This document shows, in pieces, positions 35,210 to 44,818 of a stretch of DNA of 64,000 nt. The translations under genes and the position numbers were made by a program. The DNA is from Streptomonospora mangrovi (lineage in GTDB: Bacteria; Actinomycetota; Actinomycetes; Streptosporangiales; Streptosporangiaceae): assembly GCF_027604915.1 (NCBI RefSeq), contig NZ_JAJAQC010000014.1, forward strand, positions 1 to 64,000, read 5' to 3'. Position 1 is the stretch's first letter, and each line of letters starts with the position of its first letter. The notes under the pieces were generated by a model, which did no database searches, had not been told where the DNA came from, and worked only from the letters and a program-made list of their open reading frames with translations.

Positions 35210-38020
35210 ATGACCGAGCCTTACGGCGATCACGGAGAGCTACTCATCGGCGACGACGAGCTTCTGTCGCAGGTCCGCGAGGGCGACACCGACGCGTTCG
35301 AGTCGCTCTACACCCGCCACGCCGGGGCGGCGCGCGGCCTGGCCCGCCAGCTCGTGCGCGGGGACTCCGAGGTGGACGACGTGGTCGCCGAGACCTTCAC
35401 CCGCGTGCTGTCGGTGGTGCGGCGCGGCGGCGGCCCCCGCGACGGCTTCCGCCCCTACCTGCTCACCGCGCTGCGCCACGTCGTCTACGACCGCGCCCGG
35501 GGCGAGAAGCGCCAGGTCGTCACCGACGAGATGGAGCACTTCGACTCCGGCGAGCCGTTCGTGGACCCCGCCGTGGAGGGGCTGGAGCGCTCGCTGATCG
35601 CCCGCGCCTACCTCTCCCTGCCCGAACGCTGGCAGGCCGTGCTCTGGTACACCGAGATCGAGGGCGTCAAGCCCGCCGAGGCCGCCCCCAGCCTGGGCAT
35701 GAAGCCCAACAGCGTCGCCGCGCTGGCCTACCGGGCGCGCGAGGGCCTGCGCCAGGCCTACCTCCAGATGCACCTGGCGGGGTCGGCGGCCGAGACCTGC
35801 CGGCCCGCGCTGGACCGCCTGGGCGCCTACGTGCGCGGCGCGCTGGCCAAGCGCGACACCGCGCTGGTCGACCGCCACCTGGACGAGTGCGCCGACTGCC
35901 GCGAGGTCTACGCCGAGCTGATGGACGTCAACGTCGGGCTGCGCGGGATCATCCTGCCGCTGTTCGCCGGCCCCGCCGCCGCCGGCTACCTCGCGGCGCT
36001 GCCCGCCGGGCCGCTGGCCGGCGGCTGGTGGGCGCGCCTGCCCAAGGGCCAGCAGCAGGCCGTGGCGGGCGGCGCCGCCACCGCCGCCGTCGCCGCCGCG
36101 GTGGCGGTCGCCCTGGTGGCCAACGAGCAGACCGTGCCGGAGGACGACCCGCCCGCCGCCGCGCCGCCCGCACCCTCCGGCGAGCAGCCCGCGCCTCCCG
36201 GCCCGCGCCCGGAACCGCCCGCGCCCCCCGGGCCGCCGGACGCCCGGCCGCCCCAGCAGCAGCCCCCGGGCGAGCGCCCGCGCCCGGCCGAGCCCGCGCC
36301 GCCCGGCGCGCCCGACGCCGCGCCCCCCGACCGCCCCCAGCCCCCTGAGGCGCGGCCGGCCGCCGCGCCGGCGTTCACCGCCGCCATCGACCCCGTCGGC
36401 GCGCTCGTGCCGGGGCGGGCCGGCATCGTGGTGCTGTCGGTGCGCAACACCGGCGGCGCGGCCGACGACGACGTCACCGCCGACATCACCCTCCCGGCGG
36501 GGGTCACCGTCAGCGAGTCCGCCCGCGCGGGCAACGCCGTGCCCTTCGCCGAGGGCACCGGCGACTGGAGCTGCGGCGCCACCGCCGAGGGCGGGAACTG
36601 CGTCACCCCGGGGATCGCCGCCGGCGACACCAGCACCCAGTACATCGACGTCGACGTCGCCTCCGACGCCGACTCCGGGGGCGCGCTGCGGGTGTCGGTG
36701 CGCTCGGGCGGGGTGCGCGCCACCGCCACCGGCAGCCGCGGCGTGGACCCCGAGGGCACCGCCGCCCGCTACGCCACCGCCGGCCGGGTGCGCGCCGAGA
36801 CCGTGGGCGGCGCGCTCCAGACCTGCGTCCCGCCCGAACCGCACACCCACTGGTGGCCCTGGACCCCCGAGCCGGGGTGGCCGTTCGGCCCCGAGTACGC
36901 CCCGCCCGAGGAGTCCCCGGCGCCCTCCCCGCCCGCCCCCTCGGCGCCCGAGGCGCCGGCCGCGCCCCCGGCGGAGCCCCCGGCCGAGGCCGACGACCAC
37001 CGTCCGCCGCGCCCCGCCCCTCCCGCCCCGCCGACCTCCCCGCGGCCCAGCCGGCCCCCCGCCCCCCTGCCGCCGCAGGCCTCGCCGACCGCCCCGACCC
37101 CGCAGGAGCCGGCCCCGCCCCGGCCCTCGGCCCCGGCGCCGCCCGCCGCCTCGACCGGTCCGTCGGCGCCGCCCTCGGCCGCGCCCCCGGCCGGGGACGG
37201 CCGCCGCGGCCACCGCCCGCCGCCCTGCGCCGAGGCGCTCGATCCCTCCGGCGTGCGCCTGGACAACGACCACTGGCGGATGCGCCGCCTGGACCTCGAC
37301 GACGACCCCGACACCCGGTCCTCCAGTTCCGCCGCCTGGGAGCTGCCGCGCGGCGGCGCGGTCCGCTGGGCCGGGCTGTACTTCTCCGCCGTCGGCGCCG
37401 CCCCCGAGCGCGCCACGGCCGCGCTGCGCGGCCCCGGCGCCGCCACCTACACCACCGTCACCGCGGAGTCGGTGCGCCCGGCCGACCTGCCCGGCTACCC
37501 CGCCTACCAGGCGTTCGCCGAGGTCACCGACCTCGTGCGGGCGCACGGCGGCGGCCGCTGGTGGGCCGCCGACATCCCCCAGCGCACCGGTGTGGGCACC
37601 TACGCCGGCTGGAGCCTGGTGGTGGTGGTCGAAGACCCGGCGGCCCCCGTCAACCAGGCGATGGTGCTCGACTCCGGGCGGCCGGTCTTCCACGACCCCC
37701 GGGGCGCCCGCCTGCCGCTGGCCGGGCTGCTGCCCTCGGCGGTGCCGGCCACGGTCGACGTCATCGCCTGGGAGGGCGACACCGGCCTCGGCGGCGACCG
37801 GGTGCTGCTCAACGACCGCCCGCTGACCCCCGCCGGCGGCGACCCCGACAACGCCTTCACCGGCACCGCCCGGGGCGCCCGCGGCAACCCCCACGGGTTC
37901 GGCACCGACGTCCGGCGCTTCTCCGCGGTGCTGCCGCGCGAACCCGAACTCCGGCTGGTCTCGGCCCAGGACGCCTACCTGGCCGGCGCGGTGGCGGTCA
38001 CCGCGCCGCTGCGCACATGA
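35210..38020 (+). CDS. giant ECF sigma factor with zinc finger, membrane helix and extracytoplasmic domains
   Basis: A 936-residue protein. Sigma region 2 (~20-95) and region 4 (~135-185, ALWYTEIEGVKPAEAA) are followed by a zinc-finger anti-sigma-like motif (HLDECADC, ~222-230). One membrane helix lies at ~283-305. Outside are Pro-rich spacers, a DUF11-like beta domain (~390-525) and a C-terminal beta-sandwich domain resembling DUF3344. The architecture matches ECF groups with C-terminal extensions (ECF52/53, from memory). It probably senses the envelope or surface and is released or remodelled to regulate transcription. ATG 35210 has GGGGAAGGG about 10 nt upstream. Confidence 0.85.
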   Translation: MTEPYGDHGELLIGDDELLSQVREGDTDAFESLYTRHAGAARGLARQLVRGDSEVDDVVAETFTRVLSVVRRGGGPRDGFRPYLLTALRHVVYDRARGEKRQVVTDEMEHFDSGEPFVDPAVEGLERSLIARAYLSLPERWQAVLWYTEIEGVKPAEAAPSLGMKPNSVAALAYRAREGLRQAYLQMHLAGSAAETCRPALDRLGAYVRGALAKRDTALVDRHLDECADCREVYAELMDVNVGLRGIILPLFAGPAAAGYLAALPAGPLAGGWWARLPKGQQQAVAGGAATAAVAAAVAVALVANEQTVPEDDPPAAAPPAPSGEQPAPPGPRPEPPAPPGPPDARPPQQQPPGERPRPAEPAPPGAPDAAPPDRPQPPEARPAAAPAFTAAIDPVGALVPGRAGIVVLSVRNTGGAADDDVTADITLPAGVTVSESARAGNAVPFAEGTGDWSCGATAEGGNCVTPGIAAGDTSTQYIDVDVASDADSGGALRVSVRSGGVRATATGSRGVDPEGTAARYATAGRVRAETVGGALQTCVPPEPHTHWWPWTPEPGWPFGPEYAPPEESPAPSPPAPSAPEAPAAPPAEPPAEADDHRPPRPAPPAPPTSPRPSRPPAPLPPQASPTAPTPQEPAPPRPSAPAPPAASTGPSAPPSAAPPAGDGRRGHRPPPCAEALDPSGVRLDNDHWRMRRLDLDDDPDTRSSSSAAWELPRGGAVRWAGLYFSAVGAAPERATAALRGPGAATYTTVTAESVRPADLPGYPAYQAFAEVTDLVRAHGGGRWWAADIPQRTGVGTYAGWSLVVVVEDPAAPVNQAMVLDSGRPVFHDPRGARLPLAGLLPSAVPATVDVIAWEGDTGLGGDRVLLNDRPLTPAGGDPDNAFTGTARGARGNPHGFGTDVRRFSAVLPREPELRLVSAQDAYLAGAVAVTAPLRT

Positions 38021-38231
38021 GCGCGAGCGGGGCGGTTGTCCCGGTCCGGCCTGATCCGGCCGCCGTCCCCGCACGTCGCGGCGCTGAAGGCGCCAGGGGC
38101 CGGGTACACGGCGGCACAGACTTGGTTAGGCTGTGGCGCGGCCCGTCTGCGGGCCGAGTGCCGAACGCCGGCAGGACCCGGTGCGTATCCGTCGCCCCGG
38201 GGAACGAACCAACGGGAAGGGGCGGTGTCGC

Positions 38232-39902
38232 GTGGATCGCTGCGCGCTGTTCGTAGACGCCGGCTACCTCCTCGCCGATGGCGCGATGGCAGTGCACGGA
38301 ACCCGCAACCGCGACTCCGTGTCATGGGACTACGCCGGGCTCGTGCAGCTCCTCAACGAGGTGGCGCGCGACCGTACGCAACTCCCGCTGTTGCGCTGCT
38401 ACTGGTACGAGGCGACCGCCGACGGCCGCCGCACCCAGGAGCAGGACGGGATCGCGGACATCCCCGGAATCAAGTTCAGAGCCGCGCGAATCCGTCCCGG
38501 CAGACGGGAGGGCGTCGAGAGCTACGTCCAACGGGACCTGACCACACTCGCCCGCACCGGCGTGCTCTGCGAGGCCGTGCTCGTCAGCGGCGACGAGGAC
38601 ATGGCCCAGGTCGTGTCCGACGTCCAGGATCTCGGCGTCCGCGTCACGGTGGTGCACATCTCCGTCGAGGGCAACTGGACCATCTCCCGCGCGCTGCGCC
38701 GGGAGTGCGACGACCTCATCGAGATCGGCGCGGGGCACCTGCGCCCCTACGTCACGCTGCTGTCGGGCCTGGGCGAGGAGGACGCCTCCGAGACCACCAC
38801 CCCGCTCAGCAACGGGCGCTCCCGCAGCGCCCCCGAGGTCACCCGCCGCCCCGTGACGGCGCACCCCGGCTCCAGCCGGGTCGAGCCCGCCCCGCCGGCG
38901 TCGGCGGGGCTGGAGGCCGTGTTCGCCAACACCGGCGCCCAGCCCGCCATGACCGGCAGCGCCATGGACCAGTTGCGGGCCATGCGCCAGAGCCTGGCCC
39001 AGCGCGGCGGCGACCACCTCGCGCCACAGGGCGCGGGCGGGGTCGACGGCCCGCGCCCCAACCCGTCCGGGCCCATCGACGTCAACGGGTTCCCCTCGGG
39101 CGGCCACACCCCGCCCCCGGTCGGCGGCACCGGGGCGCACGCGAGCATGGCCGGCACCCAGCCGCCGGCCGACCCCGGGTTCCCCGCGCCCACCACCGGC
39201 GCCCACCCGGGCATGCGCCAGGCCCCCAACCCCTACGGCGGGCCGCCGCAGCAGGGCCGCCCGCCCGCCCAGCACCCCACCGGCGCCCACCAGGCGGGCG
39301 CCCACCAGGGCGGAGCCCACCAGGCCGGCATGCCGCCCACGGGCGGCCACCCCTCCATGGCGGGGCACCAGTACGACCGGGACAACCCGCCGACCAGGAA
39401 CACCCCGCCGCCTCAGCCCGACCCCAGGTACGGCGGTAATACCGGCGAGAATCCGGGGTACGGAGGTAACACCGGCCCAAACCCTACTTTTGGGGTCAGT
39501 ACGGACGGTGACTCCCGCTACGGGAGCGTCGGCGGACCCAGACCGGGTTCCGCACCGGGTACTGGCCCCCAGCCCGACCACCGGGTCCAGCACGGGCCCT
39601 ACACCGACCCCACACCGCGCGTCGGGCCGCTGTCGGCGGGAACGCCGGCGGCGCGCAGCGTCGACGACGCGGTGACCGTCGCACGGCAGGAGGGCAGCGA
39701 CTTCGCCGAGTCGATCGCGCGGGACGCGCCGGCCCTGTGGATGGAGGCGGTGCTGGCGCGGCGCCCGCGCATGCCCTCCGACCTGGAGGCGCGGCTGCTC
39801 CAGGGATCGGCGCTGCCGATCGACTTCCTGCTGCGCGACGAGGTCCGCGACGCCCTGCGGCAGGGGTTCTGGAGCGCGCTGGAACGCGCGGCGCGCGGGT
39901 GA
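38232..39902 (+). CDS. NYN-domain (PIN-like) protein with repetitive linker
   Basis: A 556-residue protein. Residues 1 to ~170 form a NYN/LabA-like nuclease domain: acidic residues in ALFVDAGYLLADG, LVSGDEDMAQVVSD and the final DDLIEIG are retained. A long Gly/Pro/His/Gln-rich, disordered linker (~190-460) contains short repeats such as GAHQAGAHQGGAHQAG and YGGNTG. The last ~90 residues form a conserved helical domain. GTG 38232 is chosen because the NYN strand begins there; AAGGGG is 10 nt upstream. RNA processing is the likely role, by family. Confidence 0.82.
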   Translation: MDRCALFVDAGYLLADGAMAVHGTRNRDSVSWDYAGLVQLLNEVARDRTQLPLLRCYWYEATADGRRTQEQDGIADIPGIKFRAARIRPGRREGVESYVQRDLTTLARTGVLCEAVLVSGDEDMAQVVSDVQDLGVRVTVVHISVEGNWTISRALRRECDDLIEIGAGHLRPYVTLLSGLGEEDASETTTPLSNGRSRSAPEVTRRPVTAHPGSSRVEPAPPASAGLEAVFANTGAQPAMTGSAMDQLRAMRQSLAQRGGDHLAPQGAGGVDGPRPNPSGPIDVNGFPSGGHTPPPVGGTGAHASMAGTQPPADPGFPAPTTGAHPGMRQAPNPYGGPPQQGRPPAQHPTGAHQAGAHQGGAHQAGMPPTGGHPSMAGHQYDRDNPPTRNTPPPQPDPRYGGNTGENPGYGGNTGPNPTFGVSTDGDSRYGSVGGPRPGSAPGTGPQPDHRVQHGPYTDPTPRVGPLSAGTPAARSVDDAVTVARQEGSDFAESIARDAPALWMEAVLARRPRMPSDLEARLLQGSALPIDFLLRDEVRDALRQGFWSALERAARG

Positions 39903-39984
39903 GGGCCGGGCGGCGGGCGGCCCGCGCCGCGCACCGCCGGGGGGCGACCACGGGCAGGACGACGGGCAGCGAGGGAGGGTGGCA

Positions 39985-40536
39985 GTGACCCGCGTGACGA
40001 CCGCCGATCTGGACCGCCTGGAGTTCCGGGCCGTCCAGTCCGGCGACCACGTCGACGTCGCCCGGGAACTCCTGGGCCTGGCCAACAGCGTCGACGCCGA
40101 CAGCGAGATCTCGCGCGCCGAGATCTTCGTGCGCGCCGGCGAGCAGTGGGAGATGGCCCAGGAGTTCGAGCGCGCCTCGGCCGCCTACCAGCGCGCCATC
40201 GACGACGGCGGGGTCACCATCATCGACGCCCGCGCGCTCCAGGCCGGGGCGCTGCTGGAGTTGGACCTCATCGACTCCGCCTACGCCCAACTGGAGCGGC
40301 TGCGCGCCGAGGGTCCGCGCAACCTGCCCACCTACATCCACATCGCCGAGACCCTCCAGGCCCACGACGACCTCAAGGGCGCGCACACCTGGGCCACGCT
40401 GGGCATCGAGCGGTTCCGCCACCAGGACGTCTCGCCCTACGTCCACGACCTGCTGATGGAGTTGGTGCGCACCCGGTTCCGCATCCGCATGGACCTCGGG
40501 CTGCCTGAGGACGCCTTCGACCGGATGCTGGACTAG
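39985..40536 (+). CDS. TPR-like helical repeat protein
   Basis: A 183-residue all-helical protein with TPR-like units (GEQWEMAQEFERASAAYQRAI; LELDLIDSAYAQLERL; HIAETLQAHDDLKGAHTWA). GTG 39985 is preferred over GTG 39979 because GGGAGG is then about 6 nt upstream. It follows the NYN gene by 82 bp. Its stop overlaps the convergent HAD gene stop by 4 nt. Likely a protein-interaction adaptor of unknown partner. Confidence 0.75.
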   Translation: MTRVTTADLDRLEFRAVQSGDHVDVARELLGLANSVDADSEISRAEIFVRAGEQWEMAQEFERASAAYQRAIDDGGVTIIDARALQAGALLELDLIDSAYAQLERLRAEGPRNLPTYIHIAETLQAHDDLKGAHTWATLGIERFRHQDVSPYVHDLLMELVRTRFRIRMDLGLPEDAFDRMLD

Positions 40537-41213
40537 CCGCCGGCCGCCTCCCGCGCGGCGGCGCCGCCAGTGGAGTCCCGCGCGAGCAGCGCGCGGCCCC
40601 GGGTGTAGGCGCCCATCAGGCTGGTGCCCCGGTACTCCGCGCGGGCCAGCAGCGCCACGTGGTGGTCGGCGTTGACCGCGACGCTGTGCGGCACGTGCCG
40701 GAACAGGGGGGCGTCCGACAGCGAGTCGCCGTAGGCCACGCACCGCTCCAGGGGGATGCCGGCGCGGCTCCGGGCGTCCTCGGTCGCGCGGACCTTGTCC
40801 TCGGGGGTGAGGACCCCGGCGGGGTCGAGGGGTTCGCGGAAGGGCGGCGGGGGGAAGCGGGAGGCCACGACCTCGTCGAAGCCGAAGTCGAGCAGCCGGT
40901 TGGCGAAGAAGTCGGTCGACATCGTGACGACCAGGGACCGCTCGCCGCGCGCGCGGATGTCGGCGCATACCTCGGCGATCTCGGCGAGGAAGGGCGCGGC
41001 CCCGAACGCGCGGTCGACGTGGTCCTCGGTCAGCTCCGCCCACAGGGCGTGCAGGTTGGCCGAGAACGCGCGGGTGTCGATCTCCCCGGCGCTGAAGCGG
41101 CGCTCCAGGTCCAGCAGTTCGGCCTCGGTGCCGCAGGTGCGGGCGATCTGCACCGCCGCGCTCGTGCCGTGGATGAGGGTGCCGTCCATGTCGAACACGT
41201 GCAGATGGCTCAT
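40533..41213 (-). CDS. HAD-family phosphatase, SerB-like
   Basis: A 226-residue HAD hydrolase. The nucleophile motif FDMDGTLI, motif II VVTMSTDFF and the aspartate motif AYGDSLSDAPLF are intact, and a small helical cap follows motif I. The substrate may be a phosphoserine or other small phosphate. ATG 41213 has no clear ribosome site. The gene converges on the TPR gene with overlapping stops (CTAG at 40533-40536). Confidence 0.86.
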   Translation of the reverse strand: MSHLHVFDMDGTLIHGTSAAVQIARTCGTEAELLDLERRFSAGEIDTRAFSANLHALWAELTEDHVDRAFGAAPFLAEIAEVCADIRARGERSLVVTMSTDFFANRLLDFGFDEVVASRFPPPPFREPLDPAGVLTPEDKVRATEDARSRAGIPLERCVAYGDSLSDAPLFRHVPHSVAVNADHHVALLARAEYRGTSLMGAYTRGRALLARDSTGGAAAREAAGG

Positions 41214-41458
41214 GGCGCCGTCCTACCATCCCGCTGTGGGATGCGTCGCCCCGTTTTGTCCCCCCGGGAGCGGACGGGCGCCGGGCCGCCGCACCCCGCG
41301 CGGGCCGCAGGCCCGGCGGGGGCGGGGGATCGCGCGCGGGCGGCGCGGGGGTGGCACAGGAGTGGGGGAGTGGCGGCGCGGGGGCGGTCGCGGTGCCGGT
41401 GGCCTGGTGTTACCCGGAGGCTCTTCCGTGTAACGGGACGTACCGGTAGAACGGTGCC

Positions 41459-42052
41459 ATGCCAGCCTCCAGCGCAGAACCCGTCGCGTGGTCCCGGGTC
41501 GACGTCGCGTCCGGGCTGGGGCTCGGCACCCTCCTGCCGCAGCCCCACGGCTTCCGGCTGGAGGCCAGCGAGACCGTCGCCGACACCGAGGAGCGCTACG
41601 CCAGCCGCTTCACCGTGCAGGCCGACCTGGCGTGGGTCAGCCGGTCGGCACGGGTGGAGGTGCTGTCGGGTGCGGGACCGGCGGCCGTGGAGCTGCGGCG
41701 CGAGGCCGCCGGATGGTCGGTGAACGGCCGCCGCCGCGCCGAGCTGGACGGCTGCCTGGACGTGGACGTGGCGGCGACCCCGCTCACCAACACCCTGCCG
41801 ATCCGCCGGCTGGGGCTGCGCCCCGGGGAGTACCGCGACATCTCGACGGTGTGGATCGACGTCCCCAGCCTGGGGATACGGCGGCTGTCCCAGCGCTACA
41901 CCCGGCTGTACGCGGCCGAGGGCCAGGAGCGCTACGAGTACAGCGACCCCGTCCACGGTTCCTTCGTGCTGACCGTTGACCGCGACGGCCTGGTGATCGA
42001 CTACGAGGGCCTGGCCCGCCGGGTGCGCTTCGACCGCAGCCTGGACGGCTGA
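41459..42052 (+). CDS. putative glycolipid-binding protein (PF06475)
   Basis: A 197-residue beta-barrel-like protein matching the glycolipid-binding family once called DUF1089 (WSVNGRRRAELDGCLDVDVAATPLTNTLPIRRL; YEYSDPVHGSFVLTVDRDGLV). Homologues bind long-chain lipids. TAGAAC lies 6 nt before ATG 41459, so a leaderless message is possible. No enzyme residues are evident. Confidence 0.82.
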   Translation: MPASSAEPVAWSRVDVASGLGLGTLLPQPHGFRLEASETVADTEERYASRFTVQADLAWVSRSARVEVLSGAGPAAVELRREAAGWSVNGRRRAELDGCLDVDVAATPLTNTLPIRRLGLRPGEYRDISTVWIDVPSLGIRRLSQRYTRLYAAEGQERYEYSDPVHGSFVLTVDRDGLVIDYEGLARRVRFDRSLDG

Positions 42053-42071
42053 CGGCTGACGGCTGACGGCT
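42044..42071. repeat. four tandem copies of a 7-bp unit
   Basis: GACGGCT is repeated four times, spanning the stop codon of the glycolipid-binding gene; the frame ends in the second unit. It suggests slippage at a non-coding end, and its copy number may vary between strains. Confidence 0.85.
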
Positions 42072-42508
42072 GACGGACCTGGGCCGTGGGGGCGTGGCGG
42101 CAGCGGGCCGCCGTTCCCTCGCCCCGGCGCGTCCCGGTGCCGTCGCCTGCGGATCGCCAAAGGGTTTGTTTCAGGACAAAGGTCCATAAGGGGGGTTTGC
42201 TCTTTTCCCTCCCGTTCGGGAGTGCTCACGCGTACTCTGGGGGTTAGCCCCATCGGTTGTCCGGCGCCCGTGGCGATGGTGCGATTCGCCGGCCAATTCT
42301 GTATACAATCAGTGAAGATGGTTGTCGGAGGGCCGTGGTTACGGCAGAATTCGGCGATGGATGGCGGTTCCTCTGGGGCGGGTGCGACCAGGTCGCCGCC
42401 CAAGGACCGGATACGGCACCGCGGCGGTTTCGGCGGCCGGGCCGCTTTTCCGCTCTGCGGCGCGCCCACTTCGGAGGATCGACAAGCACCGTAAGGCGGT
42501 GGCCCGAA
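42072..42508. other. 437-bp region upstream of the RsbW-like gene
   Basis: It has a short hairpin CTCCC-GTTC-GGGAG (42209-42222), an AT-richer part with TATACAAT near 42302, and TTTGT...ACAAA around 42168-42183. A promoter for the anti-sigma-like gene is likely here. No convincing gene or RNA element was found. Confidence 0.5.
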
Positions 42509-43072
42509 ATGGCCCAGTGCGACGGAGTGGACGACGACGTCGGCATCTACACGCTGCGGGCGTGCCGCACGTTCCCCGGCGCCGCGCGCGAGTGCCGCGA
42601 GGCCCGCCTGTGGGTGCGCCGCCACATGCGGCCCTTCCCCGACGTCGCCGACGCCGTCGAACTCGTGGTCAGCGAGTTCTTCGGCAACGCCGTCCGCCAC
42701 ACCGCCTCCGGCCAGCCCGGCGGCACCGTGTTCGTGAGCCTGGTCGGCCTGGTCTCGGGCGCCCTCCACCTGGAGGTCCACGACGAAGGCCCGCGCCGGG
42801 GCGCGCCCCGCACCACCGCGCGGGTGCTCGCCCCCGACCTCCAACGCCCCGACGGCCGGGGGCTCTTCCTGGCGGCGGCGCTGACCAAGGAGTGGGGGCG
42901 GCTGCCCCTGCACGGCGGGCCCGGCTACGCCGAACGCGGCTACACCAGCATCTTCGACCCCGACCTCGACCACGAGACCAGCGACTACAGCGGTCCCATG
43001 ATCACCTGGGCGGAGTTCAGCACCACCAGCCGCGCGCTCCCTGCGTCGGCCTCCGCCTACCCCGCGGGCTGA
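42509..43072 (+). CDS. ATP-binding protein, RsbW/anti-sigma-like
   Basis: A 187-residue HATPase_c protein. The N box ELVVSEFFGNAVRHT, the G1 box LEVHDEGP and the G2 box DGRGLFLAAALTKEWG are in order. Such proteins are serine kinases/anti-sigma factors that bind sigma-B-type factors or phosphorylate anti-anti-sigma partners. No partner genes are nearby. ATG 42509 lacks a strong ribosome site. The C-terminal ~30 residues are extra. Confidence 0.82.
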   Translation: MAQCDGVDDDVGIYTLRACRTFPGAARECREARLWVRRHMRPFPDVADAVELVVSEFFGNAVRHTASGQPGGTVFVSLVGLVSGALHLEVHDEGPRRGAPRTTARVLAPDLQRPDGRGLFLAAALTKEWGRLPLHGGPGYAERGYTSIFDPDLDHETSDYSGPMITWAEFSTTSRALPASASAYPAG

Positions 43073-43518
43073 GCCCGGCGGGCACGCCCCGCCGGCCCGG
43101 CCGCCCTCGGCCGCCCTCCGCGCCGGTTGACCTGCGCCTTGGCGGCCCTCGGCCCCGGCCGGCCCCGCCATCCGCCACCCGGCCGGCCCCGCCCCCGCCC
43201 CGCTTCTCCCGCCTTCGCCGCGTCGGCCGTGCCGTGGCCGTGTACGGCGGCCGTGCGGGATTTCCGCGCGGGCGAAAACGGGACCCCATTGCCGGGAAGG
43301 CGCGGGAAGGCGGGTGGTCCGGGAATCCGGGAAATTCCTCCGCTGCTATTCGGCTCCCGTGCAATTGCATAATCGCCGAAAGGTTTCGACAACGACGGCG
43401 ACAGCAACGGCGACGCCGCGACTTCGGTGCGTGGTGAGCGCCGCGCGGCGGAGTTTTCCTACGCCGCCATTGCGCGGCGCGCAGTGGAATTCCGCCGCGC
43501 GGGCGCGCGGGCGCCCGG
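43073..43518. other. 446-bp convergent spacer without a gene
   Basis: Between two convergent genes. It holds GC-rich, poorly coding sequence, and one AT-richer strip around 43320-43380. No element was identified. Confidence 0.5.
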
Positions 43519-44355
43519 CTACGCGCGGCTGGCCGCCCGCTTGGCGGCGGCCTCGGCCAGCCAGCGGAACAGCGCGGGATCCTCGCCCATCTCCGGGTGC
43601 CACTGCACGGCCAGCAGTCCGGGCTCGCCGGGCGCCTCCAGGGCCTCGACGGTGCCGTCGTCGGCCCAGGCGGCGGCCACCAGGCCGCGCCCCAGTTCCG
43701 CGACCGCCTGGTGGTGGTAGGTGGCCACGGTGACGCGGGTGCCGCCGTGCAGCGCCGCCAGCCGGCTCGCCGGGGCCAGGCGCACCGGGTGCTCGCCGAA
43801 GACACCCGGCCGCCGGAGGTGCGCGGCCGCGTTCGCCTCGCCGACGACGTCGGGCAGGTGCTGGTGCAGCGTACCGCCTCGGGCGACGTTGAGCAGTTGC
43901 ATGCCCCGGCAGATCCCCAGCACCGGCACGTCCGCCGCCAGGGCCGCCTCCAGCAGCGCGAGTTCGGCGTCGTCGCGCTCGGCCAGCACGCCGCCGGTGC
44001 GCTCGTGTGCGGCGGCGCCGTAGCGCGCGGGGTCGACGTCGCCGCCGCCCGCCAGGACGAGCCCGTCCAGGCGCTCCAGCGCCGCGTGCACGCCGGCCAC
44101 CGGCGGCAGGACCACCGGGACCGCGCCGCCGGCGGCCACGGCCCGCGCGTAGGCGTGCGGCAGCAGGGTGGCCGGCATGGCCCACGCCTCTCCCCAGCGC
44201 GCGGGCTCGGCGTAGGCGGACACGCCGATCACCGGTACCGCCGCCGCGTCCCCCGCGCTGCCCTGCGAGCTGTCCCGCACCCGGTCCCGCGCGCCGCCCC
44301 CCGCGCCGTCCCCCACGCCGTCCCGCGCTCTGTCCCCCGCCGTGTCCGACGCCAT
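43519..44355 (-). CDS. class I glutamine amidotransferase-like gamma-glutamyl hydrolase (PuuD type)
   Basis: A 278-residue protein of the gamma-glutamyl-GABA hydrolase family. The nucleophile cysteine is in LGICRGMQLLNV and the histidine/glutamate dyad in VQWHPEMG. The core follows a low-complexity, Arg/Asp/Gly-rich N-terminus of about 38 residues, encoded by imperfect DNA repeats. It would hydrolyse a gamma-glutamyl amide such as gamma-glutamyl-GABA. ATG 44355 has GGGGAGG 5 nt upstream. Confidence 0.85.
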   Translation of the reverse strand: MASDTAGDRARDGVGDGAGGGARDRVRDSSQGSAGDAAAVPVIGVSAYAEPARWGEAWAMPATLLPHAYARAVAAGGAVPVVLPPVAGVHAALERLDGLVLAGGGDVDPARYGAAAHERTGGVLAERDDAELALLEAALAADVPVLGICRGMQLLNVARGGTLHQHLPDVVGEANAAAHLRRPGVFGEHPVRLAPASRLAALHGGTRVTVATYHHQAVAELGRGLVAAAWADDGTVEALEAPGEPGLLAVQWHPEMGEDPALFRWLAEAAAKRAASRA

Positions 44356-44818
44356 GTCCACCTCCCCGCGCTCGCGCCGCCCTTCGGCGCACCGCGTCCA
44401 CGGTGCCACGGGCCGGCGGCGCTCAACGCCGCCGGGGGCGGGTGAGCGGGCGCGCGGGCGCGGCCGGCGGGGGCCACTCCACCTGCGGCGACGCGGCGCC
44501 GCCGCATGCGCCGCCCGAGGACCGGAGCGCCGCTCACAGCGGCGGCGGACGGCCCCGCCGAGAACGGCCCGGCACCGCGCTCAACAATGAATGCCAAAAG
44601 TCCCAAACCGGGAGGTTTTACCCCGCTTTTCAGTAGGGACGCCTGTTCAGCGCGTGCCCGCCGCCGCCGGAACATGCCCTGCTATCTGCGGAAATGCGGG
44701 GTTTCAGACAGATTCCGGCTGACTTTTGACGTTTTGGTAACGGCGTCTGTAGGGTTCGACCCCGAGTTCCCTCGCGCATCTCCCTTCCCTCCTTCCATTC
44801 CATGCTGAGGTGCCCCTC
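44356..44818. other. divergent region upstream of truncated haemoglobin
   Basis: 463 bp. A promoter-like pair lies near the right end, TTGACG at 44726-44731 and TAGGGT at 44750-44755 with an 18-nt spacer, 64 nt before the globin start. No other gene is visible. Confidence 0.55.
44726..44755 (+). promoter_or_regulatory. predicted promoter of the truncated haemoglobin gene
   Basis: TTGACG at 44726-44731 and TAGGGT at 44750-44755 with an 18-nt spacer, upstream of GTG 44819. Confidence 0.55.

Noticed and set aside
42072-42508. Short gene or sigma-B-type promoter upstream of the RsbW-like gene
   Set aside because: A 60-90-residue open frame exists but has poor codon pattern and no ribosome site, and no GTTT/GGGTA pair with proper spacing was found.
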